Assembly: GCF_016461825.1 (NCBI RefSeq)
Contig: NZ_JAEMNU010000119.1
Coordinates: 25,284-89,283, forward strand
Origin: Rugamonas violacea
Lineage (GTDB): Bacteria > Pseudomonadota > Gammaproteobacteria > Burkholderiales > Burkholderiaceae_D
Direction: 5' to 3'
DNA length: 64,000 nucleotides
A program made the translations under genes and the position numbers. Shown piece after piece: positions 7,666-15,387 of this stretch (the stretch's first letter is position 1; every line of letters begins with the position of its first letter). The notes below the pieces were generated by a model. The model was not told the DNA's origin. It did no database searches and saw nothing but the letters and a program-made list of their open reading frames with translations.

Positions 7666-9642
7666 TTACTTCAGCGTCGGCAGGCCGGTCAGGTAGCCGA
7701 CGGCGGCGCCGAAGCGGTCGCGGTAGTTGGCGCGCACCAGCGGGTCGAGGGTCTCGACCACTTTCGAGTGCAGGCCGCCGGTGACCTTGCCGGAGGCGTC
7801 CTTGGTCAGTTCCCAGTCGCCGACGTGCTGGAAGTTGCTCATGATGTAGGCGAAGCCGTTGATGTCGTCGACCGCGTGCAGGCCGGTCGATTCGGCGCCG
7901 GCGGGGGCCGACAGCAGACGGGTCAGCGCCTTGCTGTCGACGTTGTAGGCCCACAGGAAGTTGTTGACGTGCAGGCCGCTGTCCTCGCCGATGAACAAGG
8001 TGCGCAGTTTCTCGGAGAACTTGATGTTGTCCGGGTTGGCGATCTTGTCGGCGTTGGCCAGGTTGCCCAGCGCGTCGGGCGTGGCCAGGTCTTCGCCGAC
8101 CAGGGCCGGCACGGCGGCCATGTCGACCGGCACCCATTCGGAATCGATGGCGGCGCCGCTGGTGTCCTTCTGGCCGGCCTTCAGGTTCAGCGCGTAGACG
8201 ATGCCGGCGCTAGGACCCTTGATCGAAATGCCGCCGGAACCGTCCTTCATGGCGCCGTTGATGTAGGACATGGCCGAGTAGGCGATCTTGTCCTTGGCGT
8301 TGACGGTGGTGCCTTCCATCTTGGTGAAGCCCAGGCTGCCACCTTTGAGGGCGGCGTAGCGGTGGGTTTCCAGGAAGGCGGCGGCCTTTTCCATGCCCGG
8401 CACGATCTTGACCCAGTTCGCCTTGCCGCCGAACGGGATCTTGGTGTAGCTGGCGTCGGCCGGATCGGCGGTCTTGGCCGACAGGATGTCGGCGGCCTTC
8501 AGCTTGTCGGCCAGGGCCTTGATTTCGGCGCTGGTGGCGCTGCCCAGCTTGATCCAGGTGAGGTCGGCCGAGCCGCCGTTGTCGGCGGTTTTCTGCGCCC
8601 ACTTGGCGACGTACAGGGTGCCCGAGGACAGGTCGCGCGCCTTGTCGGCGACGAACATGAACAGGCCGCCGTTGGTGGCGTCGTCGCCCATCAGCGCGGT
8701 GCGCTCGTCGGGCATGACCTGGACCAGTTCGTGCGAGATGCGGCCCATGCAGTAGTGCTTCTTGGCGCTGCCGGTGCCGTCCGGGTTGACGGTGATTTCC
8801 GGCATGTGGCCGTAGTGGTAAGGGTTGGCCTTGGTGGCGTCGCCGTACAGGTTGCTGGAGAAGGCGGCGAACTGGCTGTTCTTCTCGATGACGGTGGCGT
8901 CCGGCTCGTACTCTTCGCTCGACAGGTGGGTGTTCCACGGCGAGCGGCTGGCGCCGCAGGTGATCCACAGGCCGTTGGCCGGGCTGGTGTCGACGTTGTG
9001 GTACTTGACCAAGGTCAGCGCGCCGGTGACCTTGTCCTGGTCCAGCGTCAGCACGGCGATCGGCGACGGCAGCATGCCGTACATCGAGTCGCCCTTGACG
9101 TTGCGGGTGGCGTATTCGAACTGCACCACGGCGAACACGGTGTTGCCCTTGACACCGGCGACGGTCGGCGCGTCCAGCTTGAGCAGCGAGGTGCCGTCCG
9201 GGCAGTCGGAGAAGAACTGGCGCTTGCTCGGCTCGGTGATGTCGACGATGGGCTTGTTGTTGATGTCGTAGTAGCCGCCCGACAGGATGGTGCCGCCTTT
9301 GCCGTCCGGCACCTGGGCGCCGGTGACGAAGAAGGTTTCGTATTTCAGTGTGTAGGCTTGCTTGGAGCCGTCGCTGAAGGTGGCCGACAGGGCCGAACCG
9401 ACGGTGGTGGTGGCCATCTGGGCGGCGTTGGCCAGGCCGGGCGCACCCATCGGCGAGAAGGTCACCGAGCTCAGCGTGACTGGCGTCGGTGGCGGCACGA
9501 CGGCGCCGGCGGCCGGGGCGGAATCGCCGCCGCAGCCGGCCAGCAGGAAGGACGCGCCGCTGGCGCCTGCCAGCGGCAGCAGAGGCGCGCCCGACAGGAA
9601 TTTGATCATACGGCGGCGGGACAGATCGAGAGACTCGCTCAT
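7666..9642 (-). CDS. phoX: PhoX-family alkaline phosphatase (DUF839), Tat-exported
   Basis: PhoX enzymes are periplasmic, calcium/iron-dependent monomeric phosphatases that release phosphate from organic phosphoesters. The 658-residue product starts with a Tat signal (SRRRMIKFLSG, then a hydrophobic stretch). DUF839-type segments follow, such as CGASRSPWNTHLSSEEYEPD (near 235) and CMGRISHELVQVMPDERTAL (near 310), with many acidic metal-ligand candidates. An LLAGC lipobox (Cys37) after the Tat motif suggests it may be a Tat-exported lipoprotein. The ATG at 9642 places the twin arginines correctly. A Pho box promoter lies about 110 bp upstream and a terminator follows, so it is a single-gene phosphate-starvation unit. 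Confidence 0.9.
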   Translation of the reverse strand: MSESLDLSRRRMIKFLSGAPLLPLAGASGASFLLAGCGGDSAPAAGAVVPPPTPVTLSSVTFSPMGAPGLANAAQMATTTVGSALSATFSDGSKQAYTLKYETFFVTGAQVPDGKGGTILSGGYYDINNKPIVDITEPSKRQFFSDCPDGTSLLKLDAPTVAGVKGNTVFAVVQFEYATRNVKGDSMYGMLPSPIAVLTLDQDKVTGALTLVKYHNVDTSPANGLWITCGASRSPWNTHLSSEEYEPDATVIEKNSQFAAFSSNLYGDATKANPYHYGHMPEITVNPDGTGSAKKHYCMGRISHELVQVMPDERTALMGDDATNGGLFMFVADKARDLSSGTLYVAKWAQKTADNGGSADLTWIKLGSATSAEIKALADKLKAADILSAKTADPADASYTKIPFGGKANWVKIVPGMEKAAAFLETHRYAALKGGSLGFTKMEGTTVNAKDKIAYSAMSYINGAMKDGSGGISIKGPSAGIVYALNLKAGQKDTSGAAIDSEWVPVDMAAVPALVGEDLATPDALGNLANADKIANPDNIKFSEKLRTLFIGEDSGLHVNNFLWAYNVDSKALTRLLSAPAGAESTGLHAVDDINGFAYIMSNFQHVGDWELTKDASGKVTGGLHSKVVETLDPLVRANYRDRFGAAVGYLTGLPTLK

Positions 9643-9738
9643 GGGAAGGTAATCCTGGGTTAGTTGGGGCCATGGCATGTGCCGCCCGGCGTCGGCTGGC
9701 GGCTTCATGCGAGGTGGTGGCGCACCTCGACGAGCGAG

Positions 9739-9772
9739 ATGATAGTTTGCCCATATGACATCTTCGTGACAT
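9739..9772 (-). promoter_or_regulatory. Pho box promoter of phoX
   Basis: On the minus strand: ATGTCAC-GAAG-ATGTCAT, two 7-bp direct repeats with an 11-bp period as in PhoB boxes (consensus CTGTCAT-N4-CTGTCAC). After ten bases comes TATCAT as the -10 box (9739-9744). The arrangement matches PhoB-activated promoters, and the downstream gene is a phosphatase. PhoB binding is inferred. Confidence 0.75.
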
Positions 9773-9870
9773 TGGTAACAAAGGGCGTCCGTTCGGGCCG
9801 GGCCGGCCGAAACGCGCTATATTGGACCGCTAATGTTGTTATTTGACCGGTCACCGAGAAGGAGAATGCC

Positions 9871-10368
9871 ATGCGCACCATCGAACGAACCCTGTTGAGC
9901 GCGCCGCTGCTGCTGTGGGCCTTGCTGGCCGGCGCCGGCGCGCGCGCCGAGGTCAACGTCAGTTATGTCCAGCCGGAGCAGTTCAGCGACGTGCCGTTTT
10001 CGCCGCTCGACCGCGAGCGCGTGCTCAAGCAACTGTCCGAGCATTTCGCCAAGCTGGGCAAGCAGTTGCCGGCCGGCCAAACGCTGAAGCTGGAGGTGCT
10101 CGACGTCGACCTGGCCGGCCGCATGTATCCACGCCGTGGCGGCGACGAGATCCGCGTGATGAACGGCGGCGCCGACTGGCCCCGCCTGCACCTGCGCTAC
10201 ACGCTGGAGGCCAACGGCCAGGTGCTGCGCAGCGGCGACGAGCAGCTGAGCAACATGATGTACCAGGACCGCATCAACCGCTACGGCAACGACGATCCTC
10301 TGCGCTACGAGAAACAGATGCTCGACGAGTGGTTCGGCAAGAACTTCCCGCCGGCCGAGCACGGCTAG
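9871..10368 (+). CDS. DUF3016 family exported protein
   Basis: A 165-residue protein with an N-terminal signal peptide (about 1-26, ARA cleavage region). The mature part matches DUF3016-type proteins as I know them: VSYVQPEQFSDV, KLEVLDVDLAGRMYP and a conserved WPRLHLRYTLEA segment. Function is unknown; the fold is probably a small periplasmic beta-rich domain. GAGAAGGAGAATGCC precedes the ATG. It diverges from phoX. Nothing near it suggests a partner. Confidence 0.75.
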   Translation: MRTIERTLLSAPLLLWALLAGAGARAEVNVSYVQPEQFSDVPFSPLDRERVLKQLSEHFAKLGKQLPAGQTLKLEVLDVDLAGRMYPRRGGDEIRVMNGGADWPRLHLRYTLEANGQVLRSGDEQLSNMMYQDRINRYGNDDPLRYEKQMLDEWFGKNFPPAEHG

Positions 10369-10400
10369 ACGGCGCCCTGGCGTTGCCGCCGGCGCCGGTC

Positions 10401-11147
10401 TCAGCGTTTCATGTAGCGTTCAAGGAAGGTCTTGAACTGTTCGCCGGCGAAGGCGGCGGCGGCGGCCCGTTCGAAGCGGGCGATGGCGGCCGGATCGGCC
10501 GCCGCCGTGTAGGCCATGGTGAAGGTGGTGGCCGGCAGCGGCAGTTTGACCAGCACGATGTCGAGCCCCTCCCGGCGGGCGAAATGGCGCGGCGAGTATT
10601 CGTTCTCGAAGAAGGCGGCCTGGATGCGGCCGGCCTGCAGCTTGCGCAGGTTCATCTGCTGCCAGTCGGCCGAGGCGACGAACTGCCAGTGGATCGGCAG
10701 TCGCTGCAGCCCGGCCATCAGCGGCGAGCCGCCGACCCAGCCGATCTCCATGCCGCCCAACTGCCGCAGCGAGTCCACCGCGCGCAGCGGCGAGCCGCGC
10801 AGCACCGCCAGGTGCGGGCGCGAGCGCAAATAAGTCCAGTCGAAGACGCGGATGCCGGCTTGGTTTCGCAGCGTGCCGCCGGACACCAGCAACACGTCGA
10901 TGCTGCCGTTCTTCAGGTTTTCCAGCGCGCGCGGCAGCGAGGTGGCCTCGGTCCAGGCCAGCTCGACGCCGGCGCGCCGCCCCACCTCCTGTTCCAGATA
11001 CTCGCGCAGCGCGCCCTGCAGCGGCGCCCCCGGGCTGCCGGTGACGATGGGCGCGACGACGAAGCCGCCCAGCCGCAGCGGCCGGGCGGCGGCGTCGGCG
11101 GCCAGCAGCACGGCCATGCACAGCAGCAGTCGGCGCAACAGCGTCAC
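10401..11147 (-). CDS. Periplasmic solute-binding-like protein (SBP family 3 type)
   Basis: A 248-residue exported protein with an N-terminal signal (LLRRLLLCMAVLLAADAAA) and a two-lobe binding-protein pattern: a LENLKNGSIDVLLVSGG segment near 80, and a C-terminal helix ending LKTFLERYM-like. Such stand-alone proteins often act as sensors or low-specificity amino-acid binders; no permease or ATPase is beside it. The GTG start at 11147 gives a complete signal peptide. It is followed on the same strand only by intergenic DNA, and the dienelactone hydrolase stop is 20 bp upstream. Confidence 0.68.
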   Translation of the reverse strand: MTLLRRLLLCMAVLLAADAAARPLRLGGFVVAPIVTGSPGAPLQGALREYLEQEVGRRAGVELAWTEATSLPRALENLKNGSIDVLLVSGGTLRNQAGIRVFDWTYLRSRPHLAVLRGSPLRAVDSLRQLGGMEIGWVGGSPLMAGLQRLPIHWQFVASADWQQMNLRKLQAGRIQAAFFENEYSPRHFARREGLDIVLVKLPLPATTFTMAYTAAADPAAIARFERAAAAAFAGEQFKTFLERYMKR

Positions 11148-11167
11148 CTTCTTCGTGCGCCGCGCGG

Positions 11168-11869
11168 CTACAACTGCTCGGCCAGGAACAGCAGGCTGTT
11201 GCCGTGGGCCTGGGCGGCGCCGCGTTGCTGGTAGCTGCTGCGGTGGCTGCAGTTGAAGCCGTGCTCGGCCTGCGGGTAGAGGTGGATCTCGACGTTTTCG
11301 TCGGCGGCGAAGCGCTCGGCGATGCCGGCCACGGCGGCGGCCGGGATGTGGCTGTCCTCGGCGCCGAAGTGCAGTTGCAGCGGCACGGCCAGGCGCTCGG
11401 CCTGGTCCAGGCAGTTGTGGATGCCGCCGCCGTAGTAGGCCACCGCCGCGTCGACCACGCCGTCGCAGGCGGCCAGGAAGGACAGGCGGCCGCCGAAGCA
11501 GAAGCCGAGCGTGGCGATCCTGGCGCCGACGCCGGGACGGGCGCGCAGCGCGGCGGCGGCCAGCGCGATGTCGGCGCGGGCCAGCGCCACGTCGCAGGCG
11601 TTCATCAGGGCGACGGCGCGTTGCCAGCCGGCCTCGTCATAGCCCAGTTCGACGCGCGGCTGCTGGCGCCAGAACAGGTCGGGCGCCAGCACCACGTAAC
11701 CGTCGGCGGCGTACTGGTCGGCCACCGAGCGGATGTGCTCGTTGACGCCGAAGATCTCCTGCAGCAGCACGATGCCGGGGCCGCCCAGGCCGCCGTGCGG
11801 CAGCGCCAGGTAGGCCTGGAAGGGGCCGTCGGGGGAATTGATGGTGAGCCATTGGCTGCTGGTCGGCAT
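11168..11869 (-). CDS. Dienelactone hydrolase family protein
   Basis: An alpha/beta hydrolase of 233 residues. The DLH cysteine nucleophile is visible in LGFCFGGRLS, the acidic residue in FGAEDSHIP and the histidine in AEHGFNCSHR, giving the Cys-Asp-His triad typical of the family. DLHs hydrolyse lactones such as dienelactone, but many paralogues have unknown esters as substrates. The ATG at 11869 is chosen because GAGGACC sits 6 bp upstream; longer frames run into the tandem repeat. It is probably co-transcribed with the binding-protein gene 20 bp downstream. Confidence 0.87.
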   Translation of the reverse strand: MPTSSQWLTINSPDGPFQAYLALPHGGLGGPGIVLLQEIFGVNEHIRSVADQYAADGYVVLAPDLFWRQQPRVELGYDEAGWQRAVALMNACDVALARADIALAAAALRARPGVGARIATLGFCFGGRLSFLAACDGVVDAAVAYYGGGIHNCLDQAERLAVPLQLHFGAEDSHIPAAAVAGIAERFAADENVEIHLYPQAEHGFNCSHRSSYQQRGAAQAHGNSLLFLAEQL

Positions 11870-11955
11870 TGTCGGTCCTCGCGGGTGGAAAGAAGTATTT
11901 GTCATGCTACCGCAGATGAGGCCGCGCCGCCGCCTCGTCCGCGGCGCCTGGATGG

Positions 11956-12053
11956 CGCCGCCCCAAGAACGCCGCCTCAATAACGCCGCCCCAAGAACGT
12001 CGCCCCAATAACGCCGCCCCAATAACGCCGCCCCAATAACGCCGCCGCGAAAA
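11956..12053. repeat. 14-bp minisatellite, seven units
   Basis: Seven tandem units of about CGCCGCCCCAATAA. Units 5 and 6 are identical; the others differ by one to three bases (AAGAA for AATAA, a T for C, a degenerate last unit). It fills most of the gap between the MshQ-like stop and the DLH leader. Unit length is not a multiple of three and no gene covers it. Confidence 0.92.
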
Positions 12054-12060
12054 CGCGCGC

Positions 12061-15000
12061 TCAGTACACCTCGCGCAGATACAGCACCGGGCCGCTGCGG
12101 TAGACGCCGAACACGGCGCGGCCGGACACGCTGGGCAGGAAAGGCAGGATGTTGAGGTGGCTGGCGTCGCCGTCGCGGATCGGGTTGTTGGGATCGGTGA
12201 TGCCGATGTCGACGGCGCCGTTGTAGCCGCTGCCGGGCGCGCGCAGCATCACCCTGGCGTCGCCGCTGGTGAAGCGCAGCGGCGCCGCGCCCTGCAGGCC
12301 CAGCACGGCGCTGTTGCAGGTGCCGGCGGCGGCGCCGGCCAGTTGCAGGCCGCGCTGGCAGTTGCCGAAACTGAGCGTGTTCAGGGTGTAGCCGGTCTGG
12401 TTGTTGTCCAGGCTGTTGTAGACGTAGCCGTGGCCGTTCCAGTACTGGGCGCGCAGCGTCAGCGGCATCGGCGAGGTCTCCGAACCGTAGTTGGGGCTGA
12501 TCTGCAGGCGGCCGCTGAGCACGCGCAGGACCGGGCTGAGCGCGGCCTCGTTGCGCGCCGAGCTGGCCAGGTCGCTGTCGGTGGCGCGCAGGTAGAGCGT
12601 GGTCGGCGCCGACAGATTGGCCGTCGCGGTCGGCGCGATGGAGGAGAACTTGTAGCTCAGCGTGGTGCTGGCGAGGCCGCCGCCGAACACGCCGGCGCCG
12701 GCGACGACGGGCTCGACGCCGGCGGCGATGCTCTCGTCGACGCGGCCGGCGCCGCTCGGCGTGGTGGGCGGGTTCTTGTCGGCCGGCAGCAGCGAGCCGG
12801 CCGTCGTCCAGCCGCTGAAATCGACCTTTTTGGCCAGCGCGCCCTGGTAGTTGAGCATCAGGTTGTTGCTATCGTCGCTGGCCGCGCCGCCGTAGGCCGC
12901 CACGCTGGCGCTGAACGGCTGGTGCGAGTAGACGCTGGGCACCTCGGGGGGGACGCAGCCGCTGGCCAGGGCGCACATCGGCACGCGGTTGACCGGGGCG
13001 GCGATGGCGACGTTGAAGTGGTCGGGGATGAAGCGGCCGATGTTGGCCGTGCCGCTGGTGCTGAAGTTGGCGGCGCCGGCGCCCAGGTAGCCGTTGGCGT
13101 TGACCAGCTTGGCCGTCAGGCTGAAGATGCCGACCGCGTTCCAGCTGGCCGAGGCGAGCGTGGCGACGCCGTTGCTCATGGCGCCGAAGTTGCCGCCCAG
13201 GACGGGGTTCTGCGCGTTGGGGTAGGCGACGGGATCGGGCGCGACCAGGATCTGCTTGAGGGTGTAGCTTTCCGCCGCCGTCTCCTTGCCGAAGTTGCTG
13301 GTCACCTTGCCGTTGTGGTTGACCGCCGACAGGGTCGCCGTGAAGGCCTCGCCGGCCTTGATGAAGGCGGCGCCGGCGGCGTTGGCGGCGGCCGGGTTGA
13401 CGGTGTTGGGCGCCGCCTTCTGCGTCACCGCGAAGACGAACTTCTCCGGCGCCACCTTGACGCTGCTGGCGCCGGTGACGACGATGCCGGCGTCGGGGCC
13501 GCTGTTGGGCGCGTAGCGGGCGTTGATGCTGAGCTGGCCGGCCTCGGCGTATTGCAGCGTGGTGCTGGCCTGGCCGTTGGCGTTGAAGGCCAGTGACAAG
13601 CTCTGCCCGCCGGCGCTGCAGGCCGAGGCGCTGTTGGCGGCCAGCGCCGTGCCGCCCAGCAGTAGCGGCACCGGCGCGACATTGGCGGCGACCGGATCGG
13701 TGTAGCCGCAGCTGAAGTTGATGCTGCGCGTCAGACCGGCGAACAGCGGCACGCAGGACGGGTTGTTGCCGACCTTTTGCAGCGCGCTGACGCTCAGCGT
13801 CTGCGGCGTGTCGGCCAGGTGGTCGGGCACGCTCAGGCTCAGGCCGGTGTCGGCGAACACCATCGCGCAGCTGCCGGAGTTGGCGCTGGTGTTGAGGCAA
13901 GTGGTGCCCAGGCCGGCGGTGGTGATGGCCAGCGTGGCCGTGCCGGCCGTGCCCTGCCTGACGCTGGCGGCGCTGTTGATGCCGCCGCTGATGGTGACCG
14001 TGCCGCCGCCCGGGCTGAGCGCGACGTCGGTGTTGCTGCTGTAGTGGGGCGCGGTGCAGGCGGCGTTGGCGCAGGCGGTCAGCGTCACCGTCTGCGGCTG
14101 GCAGGTCAGGCCGGTGCCGCTGTGGCTGATCTGGATATGGTGCGGGCCGGACACGGGCGGCGGGCCGCACACCGGGCCGGGCGCGCTGCCGTTGGTCGGA
14201 TAGCCGCTGTTGTTGGTGACACAGCTGCAGCCGGCGGCGCCGGCGCCGGTGCAACTGATCACCTTGTTGACGCGGCCGTGCCAGTTCAGCGTGATGGCGT
14301 TGACCGAGGCGTTGCCGCTGATGTAGGCGTCCGAGCTTTGCGTGACCACGTTGCGCGCCACCAGGTCGCCGTTGATGGTGCCGCTCGAGCCGATGTCGAC
14401 GTCGCCGGTCATCGTCACGTTGCCGTTGATGACGCTGTTGGCGGCGTTGATCTTCAGGTCGCCGCCGCTGACGGCGCCGGTGACCGTGTTGCCGGACTCG
14501 ACGGTAAGCTTGGTGGCGGCGGCGATGTTGCCCTTCACCGTGGTCGAGGAGGCCTTGATGGTCACCGTGGGCGCGGTGATGTTGCCGACCAGGTCGCTGC
14601 CCGAGGCCAGCGCGAACGAGACGCTGGCGGTTATGTTGCCGGTCAGGTCGACCGGCGAGGTGGTGTCGACCACGGCGCCGGAGATCGGCCCGATGATGGT
14701 CACGTGGGAGGCCAGGTTGACCGCGCCGCTGGCCGTCAGCGAGCCGGTGATCTTGGTGGCCGAGCCGCTGCCGATGGTCATGCTGGCGGCCGTGATGTCG
14801 GCGACGATGGTCTGCGCCTGCGAGCCGATCTTGAAGTTGGCGCCGGCGGCCAGGCTGCCGCCGGCGATGCTCAGGTTGCTGGGATTGATGTCGCCGATGT
14901 CCAGGCTGCCGCTGGTCTGCAGCCGCGCATTGCCGCGCATCGTCAGGCGCTGGTTGTAGTCGAAGGTCATCGAGCTGGCCAGGCTGACAGTGTAGCCGCT

Positions 15001-15216
15001 GGGGATGGTGAAATAGTCGTAGTTGTTCAGCGCGGCGCAGCTGTAGGTCTGGCTGGCCGCCGTATAGCTGCAGCCGGCGACAGCGGCGCCGTTGAAGACG
15101 ATGTCGCTCGGCGCCTGCGACCCGCCGGCGCGCGCCGGCCCGACCAGCAAGGCCAGGGCCAGCAGCAGCGCCTGGCGCAGTGTCAGCGCCGCCCGGCGCG
15201 AGAAGGAAATTGTCAT
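12061..15216 (-). CDS. MshQ-like exported protein (DUF6701)
   Basis: A 1051-residue protein with a signal peptide (LRQALLLALALLVGPARA). Residues about 60-310 are a long run of short Gly/Ser/Thr/Ala repeats (ITGSLTASGAVNLASHVTI-like), suggesting a beta-solenoid reminiscent of bactofilin or polymer-forming repeats. Cys-rich segments follow (CSCVTNNSG), then Ig-like beta regions, and a C-terminal part typical of DUF6701 (QISPNYGSETSPMPLTLRAQYWNG, then LPSVSGRAVFGVYRSG, ending VLYLREVY). The family is found at the end of MSHA pilus loci (MshQ), where it may be a minor surface component. Here no pilus genes are adjacent. Confidence 0.8.
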   Translation of the reverse strand: MTISFSRRAALTLRQALLLALALLVGPARAGGSQAPSDIVFNGAAVAGCSYTAASQTYSCAALNNYDYFTIPSGYTVSLASSMTFDYNQRLTMRGNARLQTSGSLDIGDINPSNLSIAGGSLAAGANFKIGSQAQTIVADITAASMTIGSGSATKITGSLTASGAVNLASHVTIIGPISGAVVDTTSPVDLTGNITASVSFALASGSDLVGNITAPTVTIKASSTTVKGNIAAATKLTVESGNTVTGAVSGGDLKINAANSVINGNVTMTGDVDIGSSGTINGDLVARNVVTQSSDAYISGNASVNAITLNWHGRVNKVISCTGAGAAGCSCVTNNSGYPTNGSAPGPVCGPPPVSGPHHIQISHSGTGLTCQPQTVTLTACANAACTAPHYSSNTDVALSPGGGTVTISGGINSAASVRQGTAGTATLAITTAGLGTTCLNTSANSGSCAMVFADTGLSLSVPDHLADTPQTLSVSALQKVGNNPSCVPLFAGLTRSINFSCGYTDPVAANVAPVPLLLGGTALAANSASACSAGGQSLSLAFNANGQASTTLQYAEAGQLSINARYAPNSGPDAGIVVTGASSVKVAPEKFVFAVTQKAAPNTVNPAAANAAGAAFIKAGEAFTATLSAVNHNGKVTSNFGKETAAESYTLKQILVAPDPVAYPNAQNPVLGGNFGAMSNGVATLASASWNAVGIFSLTAKLVNANGYLGAGAANFSTSGTANIGRFIPDHFNVAIAAPVNRVPMCALASGCVPPEVPSVYSHQPFSASVAAYGGAASDDSNNLMLNYQGALAKKVDFSGWTTAGSLLPADKNPPTTPSGAGRVDESIAAGVEPVVAGAGVFGGGLASTTLSYKFSSIAPTATANLSAPTTLYLRATDSDLASSARNEAALSPVLRVLSGRLQISPNYGSETSPMPLTLRAQYWNGHGYVYNSLDNNQTGYTLNTLSFGNCQRGLQLAGAAAGTCNSAVLGLQGAAPLRFTSGDARVMLRAPGSGYNGAVDIGITDPNNPIRDGDASHLNILPFLPSVSGRAVFGVYRSGPVLYLREVY

Positions 15217-15387
15217 GGAGTCACCTAGAAATGCTTGGCTGAATTATAGGCCCATTCATTTTCCTTGCCGTGTGGCATTTCCAACACGCCGCCGGGGAAA
15301 ACGCCGCCGCCCGGGCCGGCCGGGCGCCGGCGGCCCCGGCGGCGGCGCCGTTCCGTGCTAATCTTTTGCTTTGCCCGCGCTTCGACC

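Noticed and set aside
7579..9663. A 694-codon plus-strand frame opposite phoX
   Set aside because: Antisense shadow; phoX has a Tat signal, family motifs, promoter and terminator.
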